Source of the DNA: Paracoccus beibuensis
GTDB taxonomy: Bacteria; Pseudomonadota; Alphaproteobacteria; Rhodobacterales; Rhodobacteraceae
Direction of reading: 5' to 3'
Assembly: GCF_026162625.1 (NCBI RefSeq)
Contig: NZ_JAOTBD010000012.1
Span: 29,229-93,228 of the forward strand
DNA: 64,000 bases
This document shows positions 37,701 through 46,219 of the stretch, one piece after another; position 1 is the stretch's first letter, and every line of letters begins with the position of its first letter. A program made the position numbers and the translations under genes. Under the pieces are notes generated by a model that worked only from the letters and a program-made list of their open reading frames with translations, had not been told where the DNA came from and made no database searches.

Positions 37701-37854
37701 GGGTGCAGGTGCCGGGGCGCAGAACTCGATCGGTATCGGCGTTCTGGGCGGCATGGCGTCGTCCGCCGTCATCGGGATCTTCCTGGTGCCGGTCTTCTAT
37801 GTCGCCGTCCTGAAGCTGCGCTCGATCTTCTCGAGAAAGGAAAAGACCTCGTGA
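34747..37854 (+). CDS. RND multidrug efflux pump, HAE1 (AcrB-like)
   Basis: A 1035-residue inner-membrane pump, full length for the family, with about twelve membrane segments. Typical features are the N-terminal FFIHRPVFAWVLALV, the segment 4 block GLLVDDAIVVVENVERVM with the proton-relay Asp pair, the porter domains, and GLAARNAILIVEFAQ in segment 10. It exports lipophilic compounds using the proton gradient; the substrates are not predictable. The stop overlaps the outer-membrane gene start. Confidence 0.97.
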   Translation: MARFFIHRPVFAWVLALVTMLVGALGLNTLAIEQYPQIAPTTVRVSATYNGASAEIVESSVTTVIEDAMTGIDGLIYMTSNSTPGSASVTLTFDDTVDADIAQVQVQNKLQLVTSQLPDVVQQQGVQVARSTSSILLVGALTAPDGGYTTVELGDLIAQLIEDPVKRTPGVGSINTFGSGYAMRIWMDPMKMVQYQVTPADVTAAVAAQNTNVTVGDLGAQPAAQGQRLTVSVSAQSQLSTVEEFESILLRVDPDGSTVFLGDVARIEIGQESYGGASRHNGNPAAGFAVNLATGANAVDTAHAVRETINGLAGSLPAGVEIIYPYDTSPFVEESINQVYHTLAEAVVLVFLVILVFLQSWRATIIPVVAIPVVLLGTFAVLAAAGYSINTLTMFAMVLAIGLLVDDAIVVVENVERVMEEEGLGPVEATEKSMDEITSALVGIVLVLSAVFLPMAFMTGATGVIYRQFSITIITAMVLSLGVAVILTPAMCASLLKPRRHGDGIAPARWFNRNLDRTTDGFVGVVTRLVKRPMRMLIVLAAIGFGVYALFDRLPGSFLPDEDQGVALVIIQGPDGSTTEQTRALVEKVEGYLLNEESETVESVFSVLGFSFGGSGQNNAMVFMKLRDYEEREGLDIASLVNRANGYFFTTNRQGQIFVLQPPAIQGLGTSSGFTMYLIDQAGAGQEALTAAADQLVANAQADGRVTGLRGNEATTQTALRLDIDQQKAAAFGLSIPEVNAMLSVIFAGRDVNDFALGNDLRPVVVQGEANARSQPEDINRWYARNAQGEMVSFGAFSDQRWEQEPQALARYGGTRALELSGSAAVGLSSGDGMNAMEQMVADLDGNYGTAWTGLSYQERLSGNQAPLLFALSALVVFLSLAALYESWTVPLAVMLTVPVGILGALAAALYFGQSNDVYFKVGLLTTIGLAARNAILIVEFAQAQVHEGKTVIEAALIAARQRLRPILMTTFAFMLGVLPLAIASGAGAGAQNSIGIGVLGGMASSAVIGIFLVPVFYVAVLKLRSIFSRKEKTS

Positions 37855-39242
37855 CCTTCCCACGCCACTCAAAGGCGCTGTCGCTGACGGCGGCGCTGAT
37901 GCTGTCCGCCTGCGCCGCCGTCGGGCCCGATCCCACGGAACTGCCGGACGCGCGCGTGCAGGACAGCTTCGCCGAAGGCGAGGCCGCCCCGGCAGGACAG
38001 GTGGGCACCAACGCCTTCTGGTCCGGCTACCAGGACCCGACGCTGTCGAGGCTGATCGCGCAGGGGCTTGGCACCAACCTGGACATCATCGCGGCGAACG
38101 AACGCATCCGCGCCGCCGCCGCCGACCTGCAGGCAACCCAGCCGCTGGCCGCCCAGATCAGCGGAGAGCCCGCCTCGGCCAGCCGCGTCCGGTCGGGGGG
38201 CGATGGCCGCGCCGACAGCTATACCAGCAGCGCCAACCTGTCTGCGGGCTTCGTCTTCGACATCTTCGGTGGCGCGCGGCGGGCCCGCCAGGGCGCCGCC
38301 GCGGCCTATGCCTCGGCCGAAGCGCAGGTGCAGGTCACCCGCCTGGCCTGGCTGGCCGAGGTGATCAGCGCCTATTCCGACGCCCGCTTCTATCAGCAGG
38401 CGCTGGCCTTGACGCGCGACACGATCCGCGCCCGGGAAAGCACGCTGGAGGTGACGAACGACATGCTGTCGCTGGGTTTGGCGACAGACTACGACATCGC
38501 CCAGACCCGCGCGCTGCTACAGACGGCTCGCGCCGACCTGCCGAACTACGAGGCGCTCTTCAACGCGCAGGTTTATCGCCTTTCGACGCTGCTGAACCAG
38601 CAGGCAAGCCCGCTGATGACGCGGATGCAGGACGGCAGCGGCGCGCTGCGCATTCCGCCCGGTCCGGGCACCGGCGTTCCGGCAGAGCTGCTGCGCAACC
38701 GTCCCGACGTCCGTGCTGCGCAGCAGGATCTCGTTCAGGCGCTGGCCGAGGTCGGGGTCGCGACGGCGGATCTCTTGCCGTCGCTCTCGCTCAGCGGGAC
38801 CGTCAGCGACACCGGGGGGTCGGACAGTTGGGGCTTCGGCCCCCGGATCAGCCTGCCAGTGGCGAACCAGGGCATCCTGCAGGCCACCCGCACCCGGCGC
38901 ATCTCCGAGGCGCGGCAGGCGGATCTGGCATGGCGCAGCCAGGTGGCGTCGGCGGTCGAGGACGTGCAGACCAGTCAGTCGAACCTGCGCCGCTACCGCC
39001 AGCGCGTGGCGGCCCTGGACGAGGCGGCGCAGTCCTACAACCGAGCCTACGACCTTGCCCGGACGAACTTCGAGGCAGGCGCCTTGCCCCTGGTCGATCT
39101 GCTCGACGCCGACCGCCAGCGCGCCGCGGCCCGACTGCAGGCCGCCTCGGCCCGCAACGACGCCGCGAAGGAATGGGCCGGGCTGCAGATCGCCACAGGT
39201 GCCGGCGGCGCGGTGGCGGCCATCGCAACGACCGCCCCTTGA
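37851..39242 (+). CDS. outer-membrane efflux lipoprotein (NodT/OprM-like)
   Basis: A 463-residue TolC-type channel. The N-terminal lipobox LSAC (Cys about residue 21) marks it as a lipoprotein. Two similar halves of the outer-membrane efflux fold follow, with FVFDIFGGARRARQ, DYDIAQTRALLQTA, NRPDVRAAQQDLVQA and ANFEAGALPLVDLLDADRQ, all standard in NodT members. It begins with GTG overlapping the pump's TGA by 4 nt, completing a three-gene efflux operon under the divergent TetR gene. Confidence 0.95.
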   Translation: MTFPRHSKALSLTAALMLSACAAVGPDPTELPDARVQDSFAEGEAAPAGQVGTNAFWSGYQDPTLSRLIAQGLGTNLDIIAANERIRAAAADLQATQPLAAQISGEPASASRVRSGGDGRADSYTSSANLSAGFVFDIFGGARRARQGAAAAYASAEAQVQVTRLAWLAEVISAYSDARFYQQALALTRDTIRARESTLEVTNDMLSLGLATDYDIAQTRALLQTARADLPNYEALFNAQVYRLSTLLNQQASPLMTRMQDGSGALRIPPGPGTGVPAELLRNRPDVRAAQQDLVQALAEVGVATADLLPSLSLSGTVSDTGGSDSWGFGPRISLPVANQGILQATRTRRISEARQADLAWRSQVASAVEDVQTSQSNLRRYRQRVAALDEAAQSYNRAYDLARTNFEAGALPLVDLLDADRQRAAARLQAASARNDAAKEWAGLQIATGAGGAVAAIATTAP

Positions 39243-39379
39243 CCGTCATCCTGGCGCTGCTTTGCCGGCGCCGGGCCGCAGCTCCGTCCTGCCGGAGGAA
39301 AACCGACCTGCGGCGCCTCTCGTTGTTTTGGTCCCGGACGGTGCGATACCGCCAGCGGCAAGATTGCTCCGGCGAACTG

Positions 39380-39720
39380 GCCCGGAACGACCGTACCGCT
39401 CTGTCCGCGTCAACAATCCCCGGACCCGAGTGAATGCACGCGGGGCTGCCGGCCAACAGCGCATAGTAGAGGGCAGTCGCGACGAGCCAGCCGGAAGCGG
39501 AAGCACGCCACAAGCAAGACGCGCAACCGAACGCGGGCGCGTGGCAGACTTGGTCCGAGGGCGAGGCTGATCCCGATGTCGATGCCTGGATCGGCGCCAG
39601 CCTCAGGATCGACACCAACACAAAGTGGCCGCCCAGGCCGGCCAATGCGACCGAATCGGCCGGCGCTGTCGCCCGTCGCCTGCGTACCGCGCCACACCTA
39701 CCCCCGTCGCTTGCCAACGA
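39380..39720 (-). pseudogene. possible decayed EamA/DMT-type transporter fragment
   Basis: On the minus strand a hydrophobic stretch ALAGLGGHFVLVSILRLAP (about 39660-39605) is followed, after frame changes, by GWLVATALYYALLAGS and a tail resembling the end of EamA permeases (GA-hydrophobic-SG-hydrophobic-R). No single frame holds it together. The call rests on hydrophobic pattern alone. The remainder of the 725-bp gap (39243-39967) shows nothing else recognisable. Confidence 0.28.
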
Positions 39721-39967
39721 CACAATCGCCGCGAGAAAAGCAGTGCGCCGCGTATTTCATTCGACTTGGCCGGTTTCACCGCTCGAGTGCCCATTGCAGC
39801 GCGACAGTCCGCAGCCGAGAGAGGAGCCTGAGCGTCCACCTGCACCACGTTCTCCGGCCAGACTTCTTGCCTGGAAAGACTGCAGAGCGACATCGCCCGG
39901 CACGCGACGCTTGACAGCACCGATCTTGCGGGAGTTCGATGAAGCAGCTTGGACAAGGACACCGGAG

Positions 39968-40783
39968 ATGTGCACCGCCTGCCTGATCGAGGACGTGAAA
40001 CGCCACATGCTTTCGCGCCGCAGCCTGTTCTCGGGGGCTGCGGCAACCGCGGCAATGGGGGCTGCCGCAGGGGTTCTGTCTGCAAGACCCGCGCTGGCGC
40101 AGGCCACGGGGCGCGTGGTCGACCTGACGCACAGCTATGACAGCGACTTTCCGACCTTCGACGGCAAGCCCGGCATTCTCTACGAGGTGGACAAGAGTTT
40201 CGACCCGGATGGGTATCACCTCTTCAAGCTGACCATCTTCGAACATACCGGCACGCATATCGACGCCCCGCTGCATTTCGCGGAAGGCGGCGCGTCGGTC
40301 GATTTGCTGCCGGTCGAAAACCTGATCGCCCCTCTTTGCGTCGTCGACATCAAGGACAAGGCCGCCGAGGAGCCGAACGCGGTGGTCGAACCGGCCGATA
40401 TCGAGGCGTGGATATCGGCCCATGGCGCCATCCCCGCGGGTGCATGCGTGGCTATGAATTCCGGTTGGTCGGCGCGAATGGGTGATCCGTCGTGGAGGAA
40501 CCTTCCCGATGGCAGCCTGGCCTTCCCAGGCTTCTCGAAGGCCGCAACGGATCTGCTGGCCGAGACGGGGGCCGCCTCGATCGGCGTCGACACCCTGTCC
40601 CTGGATCCCGGCAATTCCTCCGATTTTGCCGTCCACTCTTCCTGGCTGCCTGCAGGGCGCTTCGGGATCGAAGGGCTGGCCAATCTGGATGTGCTTCCGG
40701 CGGCCGGCGCCACGATCTTCATCGGCGCACCCAAACACCGCGGCGGCACCGGCGGCCCGGCGCGTATCGTTGCGATGTTTTGA
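39968..40783 (+). CDS. exported cyclase-family protein (kynurenine formamidase-like fold)
   Basis: A 271-residue protein with a Tat signal (SRRSLFSGAAATAAMGAA, about 17-34, ending ARPALA). The metal-binding core HTGTHIDAPLHF is the signature of the cyclase/formamidase family, with VVDLTHSYDSDFPTFDG before it and GVDTLSLDPGNSSDF after. Cytoplasmic relatives open N-formylkynurenine or cyclic amides; a Tat-exported form acts in the periplasm, and its substrate is unknown. The ATG at 39968 precedes the twin arginine by about 16 residues. Neighbours give no pathway clue. Confidence 0.88.
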   Translation: MCTACLIEDVKRHMLSRRSLFSGAAATAAMGAAAGVLSARPALAQATGRVVDLTHSYDSDFPTFDGKPGILYEVDKSFDPDGYHLFKLTIFEHTGTHIDAPLHFAEGGASVDLLPVENLIAPLCVVDIKDKAAEEPNAVVEPADIEAWISAHGAIPAGACVAMNSGWSARMGDPSWRNLPDGSLAFPGFSKAATDLLAETGAASIGVDTLSLDPGNSSDFAVHSSWLPAGRFGIEGLANLDVLPAAGATIFIGAPKHRGGTGGPARIVAMF

Positions 40784-41069
40784 GACCGTCAAGCAGGCCT
40801 GTCACTTCGCGGGGACGCGTGGTGCCGGGGCCGGGGTTCCTTCGCGCCTGATCGACGGCGGCCGCCCTTTTCTGGCCCGTGCTGCCGGGGCGCATCGCTC
40901 TGCCGCCAGCAGCTGGCTTCCGAGGCGTGACCGGAACTGCTGGTGAGGCTTGGCTGCCGATCTTTCTCGACCAGATGCAGGCCGTCATGCATCTGCAACT
41001 TTCTGCTATCTTGTCGATCTCTCCCACGCGGGAGAGGCTGAGCTGATTTGGTCATCGGAGGAGAGGACC

Positions 41070-41810
41070 ATGGCGAACACACAAACCGTGAAAATTCATC
41101 CTGCAGTCGACAACGGCGTCAGGCGAAGCAACCCGGACTTTTCCGGCGGCGTCCTGACGTGCCATTGCGCCAGCAGGCCCGTCAAGGTCCGCGTCGGGGC
41201 GCAGACGGCGCACAACCATGTCTGCGGCTGCACCAAGTGCTGGAAGCCCCAGGGCGCCATCTTCAGCCAAGTGGCCGTCGTGTCGCGCGATGCCATCGAG
41301 ATCCTGGAGAACGGCGACAAGCTGCAGGTCGTCAACAAGGACGCGCCGATCCAGCGTTACGCCTGCAGCGAGTGCGGCGTTCACATGTATGGCCGGATCG
41401 AGAACAAGGACCATCCGTTCTATGGGTTGGACTTTGTTCATACGGAATTGTCGGACGCAGACGGATGGTCCGCTCCCGAATTCGCGGCATTTGTCAGCTC
41501 TGTCATCGAATCCGGGGTAGATCCCTCACGTATGGACGGCATCCGCGAGCGGCTCCGCGAGCTGGGGCTTACGCCCTACGACACGTTGTCGCCGCCACTG
41601 ATGGATGCCATCGCCACCCATGCAGCCAATCGACAGGCCAAGCCCGAGCCGACTGCGGCAAGGCAAAGCGCCGCGCCAGCGGCTGCGGAATCGCGGCCAC
41701 CTGCGACAGCAACGCATGGGAGAAGCCAGGAGTCGCATCCACCGGCGCGAAACGGTGGCTCGATATTCTCACGGCTGCTGAACAAGCTTTTGGGCGGCAG
41801 CTCGCGTTAG
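41070..41810 (+). CDS. Gfa-like S-(hydroxymethyl)glutathione synthase with C-terminal extension
   Basis: A 246-residue protein of the Gfa family, which helps condense formaldehyde with glutathione and binds zinc. Zinc ligands are visible: CHC near residue 31, CGCTKC near 50-55 and CSEC near 98-101. The enzyme proper ends near residue 190 ([17 protein letters not shown]). A further ~50 residues, rich in Pro, Ala and Ser and ending [14 protein letters not shown], are not usual in the family. GGAGGAG lies ahead of the ATG. No formaldehyde dehydrogenase gene is adjacent. Confidence 0.9.
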   Translation: MANTQTVKIHPAVDNGVRRSNPDFSGGVLTCHCASRPVKVRVGAQTAHNHVCGCTKCWKPQGAIFSQVAVVSRDAIEILENGDKLQVVNKDAPIQRYACSECGVHMYGRIENKDHPFYGLDFVHTELSDADGWSAPEFAAFVSSVIESGVDPSRMDGIRERLRELGLTPYDTLSPPLMDAIATHAANRQAKPEPTAARQSAAPAAAESRPPATATHGRSQESHPPARNGGSIFSRLLNKLLGGSSR

Positions 41811-41884
41811 GCTGATCTTCATACGGAAACGACGAGGTGGGAAATTCCATCCTCGTCGTTTACGAGATTGACAGAAGGACCAAA

Positions 41885-41936
41885 GCGACCGCCTTGCCGT
41901 GCCGTCCGCAGCGACCGCCTTGCCGTGCCGTCCGCA
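41885..41936. repeat. 26-bp perfect tandem duplication
   Basis: The 26-bp unit at 41885-41910 (beginning GCGACCGCCTTGCC) is repeated without change at 41911-41936, and the next bases start a third copy (GCG). It lies in non-coding DNA after the Gfa-like gene. It looks like recent slippage. Confidence 0.9.
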
Positions 41937-42601
41937 GCGGCCGCGACGCGCCAATGACTTTGACACACGCAGACACAAGCGTCCGCCAAGCGCGTGGGTG
42001 CAGGAGATGTCGATATCGCAGGCGTCGATCAGCCGCGACGGGGTCGGTTAAAAATCGGCGCTTGGCAGGTTGCAAGCAACGTCGGGCTGGGGCCGCTTTG
42101 TCGCATCCGTGGTGATCAAGCTGGTCGGCTGGTCGAAGGTTGCTGCGCAAGAGACGGCGCATATTCCGCTTCTGCCGATCTTCGGACAATTCGATGGCAG
42201 TTGCTGGAAGGCGTGTCGCAACGCGACTATACTCATTGGATGGCGAGAGGCCCGCGAGCCACTGAAAGGCGCCAACTTTCCCTGGCAGACAATCGTCTTC
42301 TCTCAGCCGGCGTCTGCCGGCGCAACCATTCGAATTCGCAGGCGAAAGGCGTTCCCGCACATACTCTTGGCGAAGAAGCAGCGCAGGCACATCTTCCGGC
42401 CATCGAAGCGATCGCGCATCGGCGGAAGAACTGCCTGCTAGGGCGAAAGAGCTTGATCGGCCCGCAAGCGCCGCGGTTGGTTGACGCCACCTATCGGCCA
42501 GGAATCATTGACAGCGGGAACCTGTGTGCGACTTGCCGGATTGATCCGGATTGCCGGCGTCTGTTTCCACACATCATTATATGCCGGAGCAGGAGGACAA
42601 G
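41937..42601. other. 665-bp stretch without a recognisable gene
   Basis: Several open frames of 75-200 codons exist on both strands (for example 42070-42441 plus and 42048-42275 minus). None shows a known domain, a plausible membrane pattern or a good ribosome binding site. Base composition looks less GC-biased at third positions than in the neighbours. It may be decayed foreign DNA. Confidence 0.4.
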
Positions 42602-43624
42602 ATGGTGAAGCCGAATTTCCTAGCCGCAATCACCGTGGGCATCATGTCCGTGCACGGACATTCCGCTTACGCAGAGCCGGACCTGGGCGAGGTCGTAGGC
42701 ACCATCGCGAGGAACGTTCTTGAACAACAGCAGGCCGCGCAAGAGAGGGCGCTATGGGAGGGCGTCATCGAGAACGGATCTGCGGCTGCCTACCGGCAAT
42801 ATCTGAACACGTATCCGGGCGGTCCGAATGCGCAAAGGGCGCGCGACCAGTTGGCGCAGCTAGAGGCCAGGGCGGCCGCAGACAGTGAGGGAGCGAGAGC
42901 CGAGGCACAGCTTGGACTGACACAGGCGAACCGCCTTGACGTCCAGCGCGAACTTGCCGCGCGTGGGTTCTACAGGTCCGGCATCGACGGTGACTTCGGA
43001 TCGGGGACGCGGCGGGCGATCAGGGCGTGGCAGACCGCCAACGACTTTGATGGCACCGGATATCTGACCAGGCGGCAACTTCCTGTGCTGCTCGGGCGGG
43101 CAACGGCAGCGCCCGCTCCAGCGGCACCGACCCTGGAAGATCCTGCCATATCGGCTGCACAAGCAGAACTGAACCTTGGTCTGACGCGGACGCAGCGTGC
43201 GCAGATACAACGCGACCTTGATGCGCTGGGATATGACCCGAAGGGGGTGGACGGCCTGTTCGGCTCTGGAACGCGTGACGCCGTCAAGGCGTGGCAGCGC
43301 AACAAGGGCCAGCGCGCGACAGGCTATGTGACGGCGGCGCAGGTCAAATCGCTTCGTGCCGATGCCACGGCGCGCAACTCGGAGACGACAGGACGCCGCG
43401 CGGCAGCGATCGACGAAGACCTGCTGGGGCTGACGCGGACTGAACTGGTGAAGATCCAGCAACAGCTCATCGGCTTGAGCTACCTGAACGGACAAGCCGA
43501 TGGGGTATTCGGATCGGCGACACGAGGTGCCATCGGCCGCTGGCAGGGTGACAATGGCCTTGCCGAGACCGGCTATCTTACTGCAGAACAGGTGAGGGTC
43601 CTGCAGCAGCAAGCGCGCATCTAG
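42602..43624 (+). CDS. exported protein with three peptidoglycan-binding domains
   Basis: A 340-residue protein with a signal peptide (1-24, ending GHSAYA). A helical region (about 28-110) is followed by three PG_binding_1 modules, about 115-168, 195-250 and 278-338. Each opens with LGLT(x)7-QIQ-type helices and carries the core YxxGxDGxFGxGTRxAIxxWQ (for example YRSGIDGDFGSGTRRAIRAW). Such modules bind cell-wall glycan or peptide; no catalytic domain is present. AGGAGG lies 5 nt before the ATG at 42602. An IS remnant begins 136 bp downstream. Confidence 0.9.
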   Translation: MVKPNFLAAITVGIMSVHGHSAYAEPDLGEVVGTIARNVLEQQQAAQERALWEGVIENGSAAAYRQYLNTYPGGPNAQRARDQLAQLEARAAADSEGARAEAQLGLTQANRLDVQRELAARGFYRSGIDGDFGSGTRRAIRAWQTANDFDGTGYLTRRQLPVLLGRATAAPAPAAPTLEDPAISAAQAELNLGLTRTQRAQIQRDLDALGYDPKGVDGLFGSGTRDAVKAWQRNKGQRATGYVTAAQVKSLRADATARNSETTGRRAAAIDEDLLGLTRTELVKIQQQLIGLSYLNGQADGVFGSATRGAIGRWQGDNGLAETGYLTAEQVRVLQQQARI

Positions 43625-43759
43625 CCTTGCGATGGCCTCTCGACGTTGCGAACTGACGGCAGTTCAAACTTGCGCCGCATGTGCTCCTCCCCGCAAATCG
43701 GACAGTGACGGAAGCTACGATCTTCCGTTTGCTGATCTCCAAAGACGTGGAGATCCGGA

Positions 43760-44165
43760 ATGCCCAAGCGCGGAAACCACCACGCGGGCTTCAAGGCCCG
43801 TGTGATGCTGGAGGCCGTTGAGGGCGCGCGCACGGTGTCGGAGCTGGCGGCCGGATATGGCGTGCATCCGACGATGACCACCCGTGGAAGAAATTGCTGC
43901 TGGGCCGCGCTGCGGATATCTTCGCGCGGGGCAGCCGAACGCCTGCGGAGGTGGATGAAGAAACAGGCCGGTCACTGCGCGCCAAGATCGGAGAGTTGGT
44001 CGTCGCCAACGATATTTTCACTGATGCTCAAGCCGTGGACCGGCAGATGAGGCGCGCGATGATTGAGCGGGACCATCTCGGGCGCAGTGCCGCCTTCTGC
44101 CGATCTCACGCTCGTCGTTCTCCCACGAGCCATCGGGTGAGACGGAGCAAAACCGCAAGCGTAGA
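43760..44165 (+). pseudogene. IS3-family transposase remnant (OrfA and start of OrfB)
   Basis: The start MPKRGNHHAGFKARVMLEAV and ELAAGYGVHPTM are a typical IS3 OrfA helix-turn-helix. The frame then shifts; the next piece reads LLGRAADIF, EVDEETGRSLRAKIGELVVA, another shift gives LKPWTGR, the usual OrfA end. OrfB then begins MIERDHLGRS and continues, in a third frame, as LLPISRSSF and EPSGETEQNRKR before a stop at about 44164. At least three frame changes and truncation make it inactive. Confidence 0.85.
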
Positions 44166-44237
44166 TTGGTCCCACCTTCCAATATGCGTCCTGATCGGTT
44201 CATTGGACCGGAATGCGTGTTGGAATGGAGTTTCTCC

Positions 44238-44342
44238 ATGGAGCCTGCATTGAAGTTTCTCCCGGTTAACGGCCGCAGCCGTCGGGATCGAAAGTGGCCA
44301 GATGAGGTGAAGGCGCGGGTCGTAGCGGAGAGTAAGCGTTTG
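44238..44342 (+). pseudogene. IS66-family accessory (OrfA/TnpA) fragment
   Basis: The frame from the ATG at 44238 contains RRDRKWPDEVKARVVAES, the N-terminal signature of the small IS66 OrfA protein. The similarity ends after about 35 codons, where the sequence joins the C-terminal end of an IS66 transposase on the opposite strand. Confidence 0.7.
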
Positions 44343-44359
44343 CTGGGATCACCGGCCGT

Positions 44360-44775
44360 TCAGCTTGACGACTTGAAGTTCCAGGGCAGCAGGTCATCGA
44401 TGTCGCTTTGCGGGTGGCCGTTGGCGATCGCCGTCAGGGTGGCTTTGAGGTAGGCGAAGGGCTCGCCGCCGTTGATCTTGCAGGTTCCGATCAGTGACCC
44501 GATGCGGCCCCACGCGACGCCGCCCTCGTCAAGGCCGGCGAAGAGCGCATTCTTGCGATTGAGGGCGATGGGGCGGATCAGGTTTTCGACCCTGTTGGAG
44601 CCGATCTCGATGCGCCCGTCGGTCAGGAAGGTTTGCAACCCGTCCCAGTGATTATGGATGTAGGTCAGCTTTTCGCCCAAGCGGGATTTTGCGACGTTGC
44701 GCTTGGAGCCATTCGCCGAAGGCTGCGACCAGCGGTGCGGTGCGGGTCTGGCGGGCCGATAGGCGCGCACCGCGC
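44360..44775 (-). pseudogene. IS66-family transposase (TnpC) C-terminal fragment, frameshifted
   Basis: From 44700 down to the stop at 44360 the frame reads SRLGEKLTYIHNHWDGL, then RIEIGSNRVENLIRPIALNR, KNALFAGLDEG, IGSLIGTCKINGGEPFAYLK and SDIDDLLPWNFK, the conserved end of IS66 TnpC. The preceding segment (about 44775-44700) is in another frame and reads RQTRTAPLVAAFGEWLQAQR. About 135 of 510 or more residues remain. Confidence 0.85.
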
Positions 44776-44779
44776 CACT

Positions 44780-44920
44780 GGTGGCTGAGGCTCAGCGCCA
44801 CAGGATCGTGGCGATCAAGAACTGGTTCACTCGCAGGGTGCTGGCTTGGCGGATCTCAAACACGCTGGACGTCGACTTCTGCGTCGAGGCGCTGAACGAG
44901 GCTATTCAGTCCGGCCTGAA
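44780..44920 (+). pseudogene. IS3-family OrfB internal fragment
   Basis: A short piece of the integrase core: IKNWFTRRVLAWRISNTLDV, DFCVEALNEAI, matching the middle of IS3 OrfB (the D-x-(F/Y)-TRKV-x-AW block, with the catalytic Asp apparently replaced by Asn). Both sides are unrelated, so this is an orphan fragment between IS66 and IS5-like remnants. Confidence 0.75.
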
Positions 44921-44928
44921 CAACTGTG

Positions 44929-46146
44929 TCAGACGGCCAGCGCGAAGCTCTGGTAGTGTCTTTCGCGCCAGATACTGGCCTTGGTCAGGTGAAGCAGCAG
45001 ACACCAACGAACCCTCATACGGGCGAGGATCTTGCGGATGTTGTGGCCGCAGGCGCAGAGGACGGCATCGCCGATGCGGCCTTTCAGCGGGCGCCTGGCG
45101 AGGCGACCGCCTGTGTTCATGTGCCCGATCTCAGGCTCGAGGGCGCTTCGTCGCTTGATGAGCTTGGCCGATAGCGGGGGTGATGCCGCGTCTCGTGCCG
45201 CTGATCAGGACCCTGGCCGTCTCCACGCCGTGGCCGCGATAGCCGCGGCCGACCACGGCCAGAGCCGGCACCTGGCCGGTCAGGATGGCGACCTGTTCCA
45301 GCGCAGGCGCCAGGGTATGGCCGTCGTGGGGGTTGCCGGGGAAGCTGCGGGCGCCGACAGCGAGGCCTCCGTCGAGGGTTGTGGCGAGGCTGACCTTGGT
45401 GCCGAACTCGTAGCGGATGCGGGCCTTGCCCCTGGAGATGCTGTCGACCTCCGGCTCGTGCAGGGAATGGACCCTGTTCTTGCTCTGCGGCGTCTGCTCG
45501 AGCAGGCGGCCGACCAGCCAGAGCGCCTCCAGCACCCGTCCGCGCAGCGGACCTTCGGAAATGTCCTGCGAGTGGCGGCGCAGGTCCCGGCAGAGCCTTC
45601 CAGCAAAGTTCTTGATCTGACGCAGGGCCTTGGGCATGCGCTAGAATTTTCCGGGTATGGGCATACCGCCCGACTTGAAGGGCCAGTCGCGGGGCAAGAC
45701 GGGCGTAGCTCTGGCGCAGATCGATCCTGGCTTCCTTCGCCAACCCCACTAGCCGTGCGCGCGCCCGCTCGGAAAGCCGCGCATCCGTGGGATGGGCGAT
45801 GGCTTTTTCCATCACGGTTGTGTCGACCGCGACCCGCTTCAGGCTCTTGTCGCCGCCCGCGCCGGCGGCTCGGCCTGCTTCAAGGGGTCCTGGTCAGCAG
45901 CCACTCCACTCCTTCCTCGCCGATCCGCTTGCGCCAGCGCACCAGCGACGAGGGATCGATCGGCGGGCGGTGCCGGAAGAACGTCTCGCCGGTGAAGTGC
46001 TGATGATACGGCTTCTCGACCCAAAGGGCGACGACGGCCTCGTCCGACAGCTTGAAGGCATGCTGGAGATACATCAGCCCCGCCAGGCGCGGCGACGGCG
46101 CAGGCTGACCCTGATGCGAAGGGAAGAAGCGCGCGCGCCAATCCAT
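44929..46146 (-). pseudogene. IS5-like DDE transposase, frameshifted
   Basis: Four consecutive minus-strand frames rebuild one DDE transposase: 46146-45880 (FFPSHQGQPA, YLQHAFKLSDEAVVALWVE, HFTGETFFRHRPPID, IGEEGVEWLL); 45815-45640 (MEKAIAHPTDARLSERAR, SYARLAPRLALQVGRYAH); 45637-45131 (EPEVDSISRGKARIRYEFG, SFPGNPHDGHT, GYRGHGVETARVLISGTRR); and 45170-44932 (LEPEIGHMNTGGRLARRPLK, CGHNIRKIL). At least three frameshifts disable it. It spans about 1.2 kb, nearly the full element. I could not define its terminal repeats. Confidence 0.85.
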
Positions 46147-46219
46147 GCTTCATGCGGTCGAGGTTGCGATCCTCAACGGTGGCTACCTTGGCAAGGGTTG
46201 CACGGCGCCGGGCACACGT

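Noticed and set aside
41994..42608. A 204-codon open frame on the plus strand.
   Set aside because: No motif, no good ribosome binding site, and it overlaps the start of the peptidoglycan-binding protein gene.
43621..43881. A minus-strand frame with a Cys pair (CPICGEE).
   Set aside because: It overlaps the IS3 OrfA remnant, has no start signal and too little context to call a zinc-ribbon protein.
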